Positions 36,274 to 45,978 are shown, counted from the stretch's first letter. The stretch: DNA of 64,000 bases from an uncultured Bacteroides sp. (GCF_905207245.1 NZ_CAJLKP010000016.1:21069-85068); one strand, 5' to 3'. Made by a program: numbers and translations. Notes: generated by a model from the letters alone, not told the origin.

Positions 36274-36903
36274 TCACCCATTCCACAAGCACACACTGTT
36301 TGCCGTCATTTTTCCATCTGCGCTACTGAACCCCAAATAGACAGCCAACGACTCTGCTTTCCAACCATCAGGCAGAATCAATGTAGCTTTACCGTCCTGC
36401 CTATGGGCAGTGTTCACGTCATACATCGGTTGTCCCAGCTCCTTGTTGTAAACCAGCAACAAGACTACATCTGTCCCGGCAGCATTCCCCTTATTGCTAT
36501 TATCAGCCCAGAAAAAGGATACTTTATCATCAGCCACTTCAGCCGTAGCGCCCTCTGCCGACGTCAGTCCACCATGCGACACCAGCACTCTGTCAAAGTC
36601 AATAACGGGTCCGTCCTCCCCCGCTACCACGGCGGCGCCCAGTATACACGACACAGCCACATTGAAAGGCGAGCGGACTGCGGCAAACTCCCGATAACCT
36701 ACACGCAAAAAAGGCGTCAACATCTTCGCAAGCCCAATGGCCACACCAAATTTGGAACGGGCCGAACGCTGCTTATCCGAACGCGACGGATTGCCCCCTG
36801 TGGGTAACGAACGCACGTAATACCCATTCTTGCCTTTGCACCCCACTACCGGTCCCACCTTACCGGAAAAACCGCCGATAACCCCATCTTTTACTTTTCC
36901 CAT
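36274..36903 (-). CDS. DUF6266 family protein
   Basis: Start MGKVKDGVIGGFSGKVGPVVG at 36903 matches the N terminus of the DUF6266 family; the frame also runs to 36969. The roughly 209-residue product continues NGYYVRSLPTGGNPSRSDKQ and ends in a beta-rich, immunoglobulin-like half (DVVLLLVYNKELGQPMYDVN). It has no signal peptide. The family is common in Bacteroidetes, often in several copies per genome, and its function is unknown. It lies alone between the exported operon and the sulfatase locus. Confidence 0.78.
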   Translation of the reverse strand: MGKVKDGVIGGFSGKVGPVVGCKGKNGYYVRSLPTGGNPSRSDKQRSARSKFGVAIGLAKMLTPFLRVGYREFAAVRSPFNVAVSCILGAAVVAGEDGPVIDFDRVLVSHGGLTSAEGATAEVADDKVSFFWADNSNKGNAAGTDVVLLLVYNKELGQPMYDVNTAHRQDGKATLILPDGWKAESLAVYLGFSSADGKMTANSVCLWNG

Positions 36904-37025
36904 AATCTTATATGTCTTAATTATTTTTCTATCTATACGCACAAAAGTAAGGAAAAGAAATCGCTTCACACTATAAATCCCCGGTAAAAGGATAAACTGT
37001 CAGATTCTTTTTTCTATATTATTCA

Positions 37026-37155
37026 TACACTACTGATACACTATTAATACACTACTGATACACTATAAATGAGTGTATCAGTTCTGTTTTGACCTATTCC
37101 CTATACCTTATAAAATTATATCCAGTATAGGTCAAAATAGCAGATACACTCATTT
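37026..37155. repeat. 11-base tandem repeat x4 leading into a nested hairpin
   Basis: Units beginning TACACTA repeat at exactly 11 bases (37026, 37037, 37048, 37059). They run into a hairpin: AAATGAGTGTATC (37067-37079) pairs with GATACACTCATTT (37143-37155), and inside it TTTTGACCTAT (37087-37097) pairs with ATAGGTCAAAA (37127-37137). The direct units are the inverse of the outer stem. The block lies between the sulfatase stop codon and the DUF6266 gene. Confidence 0.88.
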
Positions 37156-37210
37156 TCACTTCAATTCAGGAATCCTTTTAAGGCTTCTGAATAACCTGAT
37201 TCCTATCCTG

Positions 37211-38848
37211 TTATTCTGTCCAGTCAGGTTTGGGAAATTCTCTCACCGGACTATATCGGATGTAGGAGTCGAATATCTCTTTATCAGGCCCCACAGTACG
37301 GGGATCTTCCGACCGCTTTAGTTCATTTACTAAAGCCTGTCTCAGTTCTTTTTCAATCGCAGCATAATCCTTTTTCCCTATCAGATTATCAAGACAGAAC
37401 GGGTCATTTCCAATATGGTACAATTCAAATTCAGGACGTTTACCGAATGCCAGTTCAAAGTAAGGCTGGATGGCAGGATCTTTATAATGCTCTATCAAAA
37501 AAGTTTTTGAAGGTGCATCATCCACATCGGTAAAAGCCCGGTCGGAATGAAAAGTCCCATCTTCACCTATCCCGTACATGGGATATAATTCGCCTGTATC
37601 CTTATCCACCATCTGAGGAGCTCCGGCAGGCCAACGTTCAGGTTTGACATTCCAGATTAACAGATAATCCTGATTACGGACAGCACGTTGCGGATATCCC
37701 AGATTTCTCCAACGGGAAGAGGAATGCCTTTCGCGCCCCATATACACATACTTTTTCGTTTTATCCACTATTCCTTCTTTTTCCGATCGGAGTATATTTA
37801 TGAAGCTACGCCCCGAAATAGGAAGCATTCCATCCGGTTTCACTCCCGCCATCTCCAGGATAGTGGGAGCAATATCGGTAAAGCCTATCGGATCATCTAC
37901 CCGGCGTTTACCCGGAAAGCCTTTCGGATAGCTGACCGCAAAGGGGACATGTGCACCATATTCAAAGCAGTTGGCTTTTGCCCGAGGGAAAGGCATGCCA
38001 TTATCTGCCGTTACTATAACAATTGTATTATTGAGTTCACCTATTGAATCCAGATATTCCAGCATTTTAGCCAAATGCGAATCAGCCCATTCTATTTCTA
38101 CCGCATAGTCCAACATATCCCCTCTGACCTCTTCCGTATCAGGAAGAAAACCGGGAACATCCACTTGTTCGATTTTCTTTCCATTACGTTTCCACGAACC
38201 TTTCTCATAAACACGATGAGGTTCGGTAGCTCCATACCAGAAATAGAAAGGTTGCCCCTCTTTACGTTGCTGCAAGAACGAGCGAAAGTTCTCATAATAA
38301 TTAATCAATCCAATCCCTTTAGCCGTACGTGAATCCGAAGGGCTATTTTTTTTATACCTATGTTTATTGAAGGGATGTCCGGCAGCATTTCCCTTTCTCC
38401 ACAAGGAGTCCTCATCATTACGTGCGTATTGAAATGGATCGACTCCTTTACCGGTAAATCCGGTGTAATATCCACTTGCCTCCAGTAGGTCGACAAACGG
38501 AACATGCTCTTTCATCCAGGAAGAGGCGTGCTGCCCAGCCTGTTTGTTTTGCCAGTGGTGGCGTCCCGTCACCAGACTACTTCTGGAAGGAGCACTTCCC
38601 GGAGAACCAGCATAACAGTTGGTAAAGTAGATTCCGTTGGAAGCTACCCTGTCGAACCCGGGTGTACTTACGAACCGGCTGCCGGCAAAACTTGTATGTG
38701 CATAGCTTTGGTCATCGTTTATCACAAACAAAATGTTTGGCCGCTTATCCGGTTCTTTCTTTTCTTTGGTTCCAGCAAGTACTCCCGAACTTAGTGAAAT
38801 CAACACTGCTCCAGTGACAGATCTCATAATGTTATCAGTTAAAAACAT
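37211..38848 (-). CDS. Sulfatase (S1 family, Ser-type maturation motif)
   Basis: I start at 38848 (MFLTDNIMRSVTG) to include the export signal; a GTG at 38872 and an ATG at 38827 are alternatives. The active-site motif SAPSRSSLVTGR (Ser about 85) is of the Ser-type, which anaerobic sulfatase-maturing enzymes convert to formylglycine. Metal ligands are seen in FVINDDQSY and VTADNGMPFPR, and FTGKG and GATEPHR fit the S1 fold. It lies directly after a SusD gene and so probably desulfates the glycan taken up by this locus. Substrate class cannot be read, though host mucin or glycosaminoglycan are usual for such loci. Confidence 0.9.
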   Translation of the reverse strand: MFLTDNIMRSVTGAVLISLSSGVLAGTKEKKEPDKRPNILFVINDDQSYAHTSFAGSRFVSTPGFDRVASNGIYFTNCYAGSPGSAPSRSSLVTGRHHWQNKQAGQHASSWMKEHVPFVDLLEASGYYTGFTGKGVDPFQYARNDEDSLWRKGNAAGHPFNKHRYKKNSPSDSRTAKGIGLINYYENFRSFLQQRKEGQPFYFWYGATEPHRVYEKGSWKRNGKKIEQVDVPGFLPDTEEVRGDMLDYAVEIEWADSHLAKMLEYLDSIGELNNTIVIVTADNGMPFPRAKANCFEYGAHVPFAVSYPKGFPGKRRVDDPIGFTDIAPTILEMAGVKPDGMLPISGRSFINILRSEKEGIVDKTKKYVYMGRERHSSSRWRNLGYPQRAVRNQDYLLIWNVKPERWPAGAPQMVDKDTGELYPMYGIGEDGTFHSDRAFTDVDDAPSKTFLIEHYKDPAIQPYFELAFGKRPEFELYHIGNDPFCLDNLIGKKDYAAIEKELRQALVNELKRSEDPRTVGPDKEIFDSYIRYSPVREFPKPDWTE

Positions 38849-38880
38849 ATTTTTCTGATTTGATTCTTCCACTAAATTAC

Positions 38881-40746
38881 TTAATTCCCCTCATATACCA
38901 AAGGAGGAACATTCTTTTCCGTACCGGGATACCCCTTATTCTGATTGATTATTCCTCCGGAGTTCGTATTGATTGCATACGAAGGAATAGGCCAGAAGAT
39001 ATGGAAAGGTGAGCAGGTGAAATAGTTTCCGTAGGGAGTTCGGACACCTTTATTATAAAAGTCGCTGATTTCCACCACCCTGTCATACCAGAAGTTATCT
39101 TCTGTCAGCCTGTCCATAGTGTACGTCTTTCCATTATAGCAGGGGATTCCTGTCCGAGCATAAATAATAGCCATTCGGGTTAGTTCCACTTTACGCGGTT
39201 CTTCATAATACAATTCCCTTGCCCTTTCATCTAATACGGCACCTGTCTTTTGCTTTTCAATATCTGCAGCCGAATACATGTATTGTGCATTGGCTCTTTT
39301 CCTTATGACGTTTATATCGTCGGCTGCTTTCTGCCATTCACCCTTCCATACATATGCCTCTGCCCTGAGCAAATAAGTTTCGGCTAAACGGAAAATATAG
39401 AAATCCCCCGGTCCTCCCTGGGGCTGCACACGGTCAGGATCAGGATACCAGGTTTTATAGTGTGGCCAGCTAAACCAGCATCTGATAGTGTCATTACATA
39501 AAATGTTCCCCTGATCATTATACAATTGAAGATTTTTCCCATACCACTCATTTCCGTTTTTCTTCAGTGCGGGACTGTTATAAACCAGCATTTCCATTGT
39601 CATCCAGTTTTCATTATCCGTCCGGTGCCTGTAATCAGAAAAGTCTTCTACCTTGTTAATGGTCCATACACCTTTTTGTGCATACCAGGTGGGGCGGATA
39701 CGACTGATTCCTCTGCCGTATTTTTCTACAAGACCAATTTCATTTTTGGCTGCATCCGACAAGCCGTTTGCGCCGTTAGGGGTTTTAATAATTCCCGTCA
39801 ATCCATAATAAGGAAGTGCATTACGCATCACATAGGTGCCATTCGTATTTCCTTCCATGCCATATCTATTGATAGCCAATAATAATCCTTCCGTATTTTC
39901 CGGCAAGCTCTTATTTTCAATACGGAACATGTCCCATACCACGTCTTTATTGGCAACACTCTTGTCTGCTCCGAACCGCTCATTGCACAGTTTATGAACT
40001 CCTCCACTAATAACTTCGGTCGTTATCCGGATAGCATCATCGAATCTTCCTTCAAGCAAATAGTACTTGGCCAATAGATGCTTGCAGGCAGCTTTGGTCA
40101 CCTGTCCGCCATTTACTTTATTAGCTTCGGGGACATGTTGTGCTGCAAACTCCAGGTCTTTTATCATTTTCAGCCAAATAGATTCTTTGGTGGTGGTATA
40201 GTAGTCCACTTTAGGTTCGGTTAGTTCTTCCAAAACCAAAGGTACATCTCCATACTGCAAGGTTTTCATGTAGTAGCGATAGGCCCTCACAAAATAGGCA
40301 CTGCCCAACAAGGCATTCTTTGACTCTTCCGATTTGAATGTAGCTTGATCGATTCTGTTTACAATCGTATTGCAGTTTTTAATGTTGATAAAAGAATTGT
40401 CCCAGTACCATCCGATTCTGGTGTATGCCAAGTCATCATTTTTTCCATCGGGCAGCATCTGATTATTTAAATCCTGCCACGGGGTTGCCTTATCGGTTGT
40501 ACCGTCTACGGCTATATCCGAATATTTCATATTGGTGCAAAATGGTGCCTGGTCGGTGCAGAATTCTCCCCGGAAGGTGGTCATTGCTTTGTCCAATACC
40601 GCTTGCAATCCCGCCTCATCGGTCAATGCATTTTCGGGAGCATAAAAAGACAAAGGGTCAGGGTTAAGGAAATCTGATCCGCAGGAGCAGAAAAGACAAA
40701 TGGTAAAAGACAGGATCGCTGCTTTATATTTCATAATGGTTTTCAT
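38881..40746 (-). CDS. SusD/RagB-family outer-membrane lipoprotein of the sulfatase locus
   Basis: The 621-residue protein has a lipoprotein signal (ILSFTICLFCSCGSD; start MKYKAAIL at 40734 possible). The SusD blocks ALLGSAYFVRAYRYYMKTLQYGDVPLV (about 140-170), FRLAETYLLRAEAYVWKGEWQKAADDINVIRKRA (about 475-510) and LDERARELYYEEPRKVELTRM are clear. It binds glycan with the SusC partner whose gene lies just upstream. The sulfatase gene follows after 33 bases. Confidence 0.95.
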   Translation of the reverse strand: MKTIMKYKAAILSFTICLFCSCGSDFLNPDPLSFYAPENALTDEAGLQAVLDKAMTTFRGEFCTDQAPFCTNMKYSDIAVDGTTDKATPWQDLNNQMLPDGKNDDLAYTRIGWYWDNSFINIKNCNTIVNRIDQATFKSEESKNALLGSAYFVRAYRYYMKTLQYGDVPLVLEELTEPKVDYYTTTKESIWLKMIKDLEFAAQHVPEANKVNGGQVTKAACKHLLAKYYLLEGRFDDAIRITTEVISGGVHKLCNERFGADKSVANKDVVWDMFRIENKSLPENTEGLLLAINRYGMEGNTNGTYVMRNALPYYGLTGIIKTPNGANGLSDAAKNEIGLVEKYGRGISRIRPTWYAQKGVWTINKVEDFSDYRHRTDNENWMTMEMLVYNSPALKKNGNEWYGKNLQLYNDQGNILCNDTIRCWFSWPHYKTWYPDPDRVQPQGGPGDFYIFRLAETYLLRAEAYVWKGEWQKAADDINVIRKRANAQYMYSAADIEKQKTGAVLDERARELYYEEPRKVELTRMAIIYARTGIPCYNGKTYTMDRLTEDNFWYDRVVEISDFYNKGVRTPYGNYFTCSPFHIFWPIPSYAINTNSGGIINQNKGYPGTEKNVPPLVYEGN

Positions 40747-40768
40747 ATCTATATAATTTAGTTTAGAA

Positions 40769-43700
40769 TTAAAGTGTCATATTCAATCCAAAAGTGAATA
40801 TTCTTTGTGAACGCATTCCGTCTTCGGGGTCGCCGAACTTCCAGTCTTTAGCCCATATCCCCGCATTCTTCACATTCAATGTAAATTTAAGGTTGGATAT
40901 AGGAGTCTTCTTCAAAAATTTGGAAGGCACCTTATAAGCTAAAGCTACATTTTCCAAGCGTATATAAGACTTGTCAAACCATACTGAATAGCTCACTCCC
41001 TTAGCGGGAGCAGACCTCAACCGGGCATAATCATCCAATTGATTTTCAGGAGTCCAATAAGGAATATCCCTGGAATTACAGCGATCTTCGATATGGTTAT
41101 CATGCTTTGCCAAATCATAGCTTCCCTTGTGTCCCCAAAGAGAATACAGGACGAAGGAGAATTCAAAATCATTGAACAGTCTGAAAGTGTTACTCAATGT
41201 CCACGAGAATCGTGGGGTCTTATATCCCAGAAACTGTTTGTCTTCATCTGTCAGCAGTCCATCATCATTTACATCTTCCAGTCTGAAGTCACCGGGTGCC
41301 TGATTCCATTTGGCAGCCTCTTCTTCTTGCCCGGTCTTCCAGGTTCCCAGAATTTTATAATCCCATATCACATCTTTTGCCTGACCGATAAACCAGTTAT
41401 TGGTTTTGTCATCCGGCTCTTTCCGTCCTACAAAGTTACCATCTTTATCAAAAACGTCATACTTTTCACCGGTTATCGAAATGATCTTATTCCTATTTAA
41501 GGCAAAGAGCAGATTGGAGGTCCATTCAAAATTATGCTGTTTCATATTGGTGCTACTCAGAGAAAGTTCAAGTCCTTTATTCCTTATCTCTCCCAAATTG
41601 GCATACACTCTTTTATATCCGGTGATAGTGGGAAGTTCTCTGTTGACCAGTACATCTGTGGTCGACATATAATAGGTTTCTATTGTTCCGTTTAAAATGC
41701 CATTGAACAGCCTGAAATCTAAAGCAAGGTTATATGCTTCGGTCTTTTCCCATTTAAGCTTTTTATTTCCCATCGTATTTATTTCCAGGGTAGGAATGAT
41801 AATCGGGGTTCCGCTTACATCAGTATTCAGCGATTTCTCGGCAAGCATCTTAGACAAGGCAGCATAGTTATCAATGTCTCTGTTACCGTTTATACCCCAG
41901 GATGCTCTTAATTTAAGATAATCAACAAACTTCACTTTAAAGAACTTTTCTTCTGAGAGTACCCATCCCAGAGCTGCGGCAGGGAAGGTGGCACGCGGAT
42001 TGGAGTAGCCAAACAGGGATGATCCATCTCTCCGCACCGACAAGGTCAGCAAATATTTATTCATGAAGCCATAGTTAAGCCTTGCCATCAACGCATCCGA
42101 TGTCCGGATCTCATCATTACTCGAAATTTCCGGTAAGTTTCCTATAGACATATCGTGATACCCGAGGATGTCGTTTGGACTGAAATTCTGATTATTCATT
42201 TTCTCCGTATCATTACGGAACTGCTCGGCGTTTACCAGGAATGTAACATCCACCTTGTGTTTCTGTGCAAAGGTTTTGTTCCAGTTTATAATATTATCAA
42301 CCTGCCATTCCCTTCTCAATGAATTTTCACGGGAAGCACTTCCTCCGAATAACTTCCACTGTGGATGTGCAGAGGAGTCATGTGTATGGTTGTGGTAAAA
42401 AACAAACCGGGTTGTATAGTTTACAGTATAAGTGATGCCGAATGGTAAATCCAGAGTTGCATAGATCTTAGGGAAGAGTGTAAAGTATTCCTGTTCCCGC
42501 GACCTGTATGTGGGATTCAACAATGGGTGAAGTGCCTGATTGTCATCATTCGGATATAACCTTAATGTTTCCTCATCATCCTCATAAAATGAACTGTAAG
42601 GGGTTAGTTTGGTGTATTGGCTCACATCCGCAGGGACCGAACTCTCGTCACGGTAAGAGAACTGTGCATTCAATCCCACTTTCAAGAAACGGGCAGATTT
42701 TCCCTCTATATTCACCCGTGAACGTATGGTAGAAAATTCATCCCCTTTTACCAATGACTCATTTGTCATATATCCCAGTGACCAATAATAAGAGAAATCT
42801 TCTTTTTTTCCGGAAAGGCTCAGGTTGTAATCTTGCCTGGGACCATTATGAAAAATATAGTCCTCCCAGTCAATGCTTCTTCCTGATTTGTAATTCTCAA
42901 TTTCCAACCCGGTCAGTCGTAAACCAGATAACCAGGCATCTACAAGATTGTCCTGTGTAGTACTATGGTAAGTCATCCATTGATCCAGATATTGAGGATC
43001 TATCGTACGCGGATCATCAAAAGGACTCCAGGGGCTCTGTGGCACAGTTGCACTATAGACTGATTTAAACATATCGGAACGCCATTTAATGAAGCCCTCT
43101 TTATCATAAGGTTTCACCCTGTTCGCAGCGGTAGATATCCCTATACTTCCGCTAAAGTTGATAACAGGCTTCTGGGAATTTCCTTTTTTTGTCGTAATAG
43201 CAACCACCCCGTTTGTAGCCCTCGATCCATAAACGGCAGCCGAACTTGCATCTTTCATTATATCCAGCTTCTCAATGTCATTCGGGTTGATATCCGAAAT
43301 GTCACCATTATAGATTACTCCATCGACAATAATCAGCGGACTTGAGCCGGCGGTCAGCGTATTATCGCCACGAATCATCATATCACCACTTCCTTTCGCG
43401 GATACGGAATATCCTACACTCATACCCGGAATACTATTGCGTAGTAAGTCGCTAACACTTGACGGAGTATAGTTTTGCATACTCTCCGCTTTAACCTGGG
43501 AAATAGATCCGGTCAGGTCACTTTTCTTCGCAAGACCATAGCCAACGACAACTACTTCATCCAGCATTTTTGCATCTTCCTGTAAAGTAACCGCTATATT
43601 TTGTTTGTTTTGCACAGGGATTTCCTGTGTAAGGTATCCGATATAAGAGACCAACAAAACCGCTTTTTCTGCAACATTCAGGGAAAAATCTCCATCCACG

Positions 43701-44158
43701 CTGGTAATTGTACCGTTCGATGTTCCTTTTTCCATAATATTACATCCAATGATGGGTTCTCCATGATTATCTTTAATTACACCGGTGATTTGCTTGGTTG
43801 TTTGTTGAGCAGATTTACTCGTTCCATTTGTCTTGAAGATAACGATGTGATTATCTTCTATTATATATTTCAGGTTTTCCCCCTCAAAAAGGCTGTCTAA
43901 AATTTGGCTGATATTGCCATTTTGAATATCAAGAGACACTTTTTTTTTCAAATTAACTTCTTCATTGCGATACCATAAAGAATATTCTCCTTTCTGTCTG
44001 ATTTGCCCCAAGGCTTCTTCCAACGTCACGTTCTTTAAATGAAGAGACATATTTTTTACTTGCGAATAGGCTACTTCCGTGGATGCAAAAAAGGAAGCAA
44101 TCACAAGAAATAAATAATAAATGTGGTGAGGTTGTTTTACTTTTAATTTTAAATCCAT
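40769..44158 (-). CDS. SusC/RagA-family TonB-linked transporter with STN signalling domain
   Basis: The 1129-residue protein has a signal peptide and then an STN domain (about 35-115, VKNMSLHLKNVTLEEALGQIRQ...IVIF). A carboxypeptidase-regulatory-like domain follows (GVIKDNHGEPIIGCNIMEKG), then the SusC signature LDEVVVVGYGLAKKSDLTGS, the plug (KDASSAAVYGSRATNGVVAITTKKG) and a large barrel. The STN domain marks transporters that signal through a FecR anti-sigma factor, and that gene lies directly upstream. It probably activates its own locus when glycan is bound. Confidence 0.95.
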   Translation of the reverse strand: MDLKLKVKQPHHIYYLFLVIASFFASTEVAYSQVKNMSLHLKNVTLEEALGQIRQKGEYSLWYRNEEVNLKKKVSLDIQNGNISQILDSLFEGENLKYIIEDNHIVIFKTNGTSKSAQQTTKQITGVIKDNHGEPIIGCNIMEKGTSNGTITSVDGDFSLNVAEKAVLLVSYIGYLTQEIPVQNKQNIAVTLQEDAKMLDEVVVVGYGLAKKSDLTGSISQVKAESMQNYTPSSVSDLLRNSIPGMSVGYSVSAKGSGDMMIRGDNTLTAGSSPLIIVDGVIYNGDISDINPNDIEKLDIMKDASSAAVYGSRATNGVVAITTKKGNSQKPVINFSGSIGISTAANRVKPYDKEGFIKWRSDMFKSVYSATVPQSPWSPFDDPRTIDPQYLDQWMTYHSTTQDNLVDAWLSGLRLTGLEIENYKSGRSIDWEDYIFHNGPRQDYNLSLSGKKEDFSYYWSLGYMTNESLVKGDEFSTIRSRVNIEGKSARFLKVGLNAQFSYRDESSVPADVSQYTKLTPYSSFYEDDEETLRLYPNDDNQALHPLLNPTYRSREQEYFTLFPKIYATLDLPFGITYTVNYTTRFVFYHNHTHDSSAHPQWKLFGGSASRENSLRREWQVDNIINWNKTFAQKHKVDVTFLVNAEQFRNDTEKMNNQNFSPNDILGYHDMSIGNLPEISSNDEIRTSDALMARLNYGFMNKYLLTLSVRRDGSSLFGYSNPRATFPAAALGWVLSEEKFFKVKFVDYLKLRASWGINGNRDIDNYAALSKMLAEKSLNTDVSGTPIIIPTLEINTMGNKKLKWEKTEAYNLALDFRLFNGILNGTIETYYMSTTDVLVNRELPTITGYKRVYANLGEIRNKGLELSLSSTNMKQHNFEWTSNLLFALNRNKIISITGEKYDVFDKDGNFVGRKEPDDKTNNWFIGQAKDVIWDYKILGTWKTGQEEEAAKWNQAPGDFRLEDVNDDGLLTDEDKQFLGYKTPRFSWTLSNTFRLFNDFEFSFVLYSLWGHKGSYDLAKHDNHIEDRCNSRDIPYWTPENQLDDYARLRSAPAKGVSYSVWFDKSYIRLENVALAYKVPSKFLKKTPISNLKFTLNVKNAGIWAKDWKFGDPEDGMRSQRIFTFGLNMTL

Positions 44159-44218
44159 ATTTTTGTATTGATTTTAGGTTTGTAAATCCATGAATTATTA
44201 CAGACTCAAGTCTTATCC

Positions 44219-44248
44219 AAGCGAAAAATGTTAGCGCATTTTTCGCTT
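44219..44248. repeat. Perfect 12-base inverted repeat between fecR and susC
   Basis: AAGCGAAAAATG (44219-44230) and its inverse CATTTTTCGCTT (44237-44248) surround a 6-base loop, about 60 bases before the susC start. No T run follows on either strand, so it looks more like an operator or leader hairpin than a terminator. Confidence 0.75.
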
Positions 44249-44300
44249 TTCTATATACTACACTATTTTATCATAGGCACTCATTTTTAGGGTTAATAAT

Positions 44301-45299
44301 TTATTTCTTAGAACTTTTATTTTCATCTATATAGATTACATACTCTTCTATCCTGTATTTCAAGCGTTTATCTGCAGTTATCATTCGTAATATTTGTTCC
44401 AGATTCTCGCCTCGTAGGAAGTCACCGGTTAAAACGATATTCTCAATATTAGGAGAAGTTATATGGATATGGACATTGAAAATACGTTCGAGCTGCTTGG
44501 TTATTTCTTTCAGAGGAAGTGCCCTAAAATAGTATGCCCCGTTCTTCCACGATGTATAATGAGTAATATCCACGTTACGCGTGCTCAGGGAGTGATTGTG
44601 TTTATCATAATATGCCTGTTCTCCGGGGGTGAGGAAAATCCTGTTCCTTTTGTCCTCGCTCTGCACTTCCACTTTTCCTTCTGATAAAGAGACTTCAATC
44701 CAATCATCTTCTTCATAGGCTTTTACATTGAATTGAGTACCCAACACTTCGATGTTGATCCGGTCAGCTTTCACAATAAAAGGATGTCTGGCATCATGGG
44801 CAACCTCAAAAAAAGCTTCTCCTTTTATTTCAACTTCCCGGTTCTTCGCAACAAAAGCACTGGGATAAGTAATGGTGGTTCCTGCATTCAGAACAACCTT
44901 ACTCCCATCAGGTAAAGTAATCGTCGACAGCATACCGAATGGGTTGGACATTTCTATCTGCTGGCTATTTATCTGATTGAACCCTTCTCTATAGGAGAAG
45001 TAACTGGTTATTCCCAACAGAATGGCGATAGAAGCAGCTACTGTACTGATTTTTAAAATACGACGGATGTATCGGCTCCTGTTTATCCGTTTATTAACTT
45101 CTTGCAAGATGCCGGTCTTCATTTCTTCCTTCTTTTTTTCAATCTCAGAAGAAAGCTTCATTTCACTAATCAGTTGCCAAAAGCTACGATTATCATCAGT
45201 CGAACGGCTCCATTCTTCCAATGTCGCTTTCTCAGGGTCACTGATATCATGAATCAATTCATTCCGTAGAATGTCAATTGGGTTATTTTCCTCGCTCAT
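44301..45299 (-). CDS. FecR-family anti-sigma factor
   Basis: Start at 45299 (MSEENNPIDILRNEL) fits the family. About residues 1-80 form the cytoplasmic sigma-binding part. One membrane segment follows (ILKISTVAASIAILLGITSYF), then the periplasmic FecR domain (GMLSTITLPDGSKVVLNAGTTITYPSAF...EVEIKGEAFFEVAHD) and a C-terminal DUF4974-type part (FNVHIHITSPNIENIVLTGDFLRGENLEQILRMI) that meets the STN domain of SusC. It holds the sigma factor until the transporter signals. The sigma gene lies 73 bases upstream. Confidence 0.93.
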   Translation of the reverse strand: MSEENNPIDILRNELIHDISDPEKATLEEWSRSTDDNRSFWQLISEMKLSSEIEKKKEEMKTGILQEVNKRINRSRYIRRILKISTVAASIAILLGITSYFSYREGFNQINSQQIEMSNPFGMLSTITLPDGSKVVLNAGTTITYPSAFVAKNREVEIKGEAFFEVAHDARHPFIVKADRINIEVLGTQFNVKAYEEDDWIEVSLSEGKVEVQSEDKRNRIFLTPGEQAYYDKHNHSLSTRNVDITHYTSWKNGAYYFRALPLKEITKQLERIFNVHIHITSPNIENIVLTGDFLRGENLEQILRMITADKRLKYRIEEYVIYIDENKSSKK

Positions 45300-45372
45300 A
45301 ATTATTGTTTCTAAACAGAGGAGTACACTCAATCAGATTTCATTTAAAAGAGACCTCGAGTTTTTTATTTCT

Positions 45373-45897
45373 TTAACTAATGACAGGAAAGAAGAGTGAC
45401 CATAATAGTGAGAGAGTAAGGTCGGGATAATAGGGTTTGATTTGTTTGATGATCTTTTCTATAGCAATTTTCATTTGTACGCGTACTGTGCTTTCCGATA
45501 TACAGAGTTTCTCTGCAATTTCTTTGGGTTTCAGCCGTTCTTGGCGGGCCATCAGGAATATTAGGCGGCATTTTTCCGGCAATTTGCCAATAATTTCCCC
45601 CAACAACTGCTCCATTTCTTTATAAGAGATTTTATCATGAGGCGATTCTTCTTCTGTTATTTCTAATTGAACCGATAATTCATCCAATGAAACATGGTTA
45701 TGTCTACCTATTTTTTTGTTGTAGCGCGTCACTTCGTTTCTTACGGAGATAAATAAATAAGTTTCCAGATTTTCTATATCCTTTAGTCTTTTGCGTGATT
45801 GCCACACAGCAAAGAACACATCTGCAACTACTTCCCGACAAGACTCAGTATCTTTCAGGAAATAATAAGCGTAACGAAACACCTGGTCATAATACAT
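45373..45897 (-). CDS. ECF sigma-70 factor, N terminus interrupted by a stop codon
   Basis: Region 2 starts at MYYDQVFRYAYYFLKDTESCREVVADVFFAVW and region 4 ends with LPEKCRLIFLMARQERLKPKEIAEKLCISESTVRVQM (the helix-turn-helix). The ATG at 45897 is the first usable start in the open frame. However, the family normally has about 20-25 further residues before this point, and the codons upstream read as such (ENTLAFNIFYE), interrupted by TAA at 45934-45936. The 174-residue product therefore lacks part of the first helix of region 2. It directs RNA polymerase to the susC-susD-sulfatase genes if still active, and is controlled by the FecR gene downstream. Confidence 0.85.
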   Translation of the reverse strand: MYYDQVFRYAYYFLKDTESCREVVADVFFAVWQSRKRLKDIENLETYLFISVRNEVTRYNKKIGRHNHVSLDELSVQLEITEEESPHDKISYKEMEQLLGEIIGKLPEKCRLIFLMARQERLKPKEIAEKLCISESTVRVQMKIAIEKIIKQIKPYYPDLTLSLLWSLFFPVIS

Positions 45898-45978
45898 TTC
45901 ATAGAATATATTAAATGCGAGTGTGTTTTCCTCTTAAATCATTCCCAAGAGACTATGGATATCTTTTGCATCTTTCAT
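45898..45978 (-). other. Likely lost N-terminal codons of the ECF sigma gene, split by TAA
   Basis: In the same frame as the sigma gene, an ATG at 45978 opens MKDAKDIHSLLGMI, then TAA at 45934-45936, then EENTLAFNIFYE joined without a break to the annotated start. Typical Bacteroides sigma factors of this class read leucine-rich helix, charged turn, AF..LYE.YY in this place, so both parts look like coding sequence. A single base change (for example CAA or GAA to TAA) would explain the stop. Confidence 0.65.
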
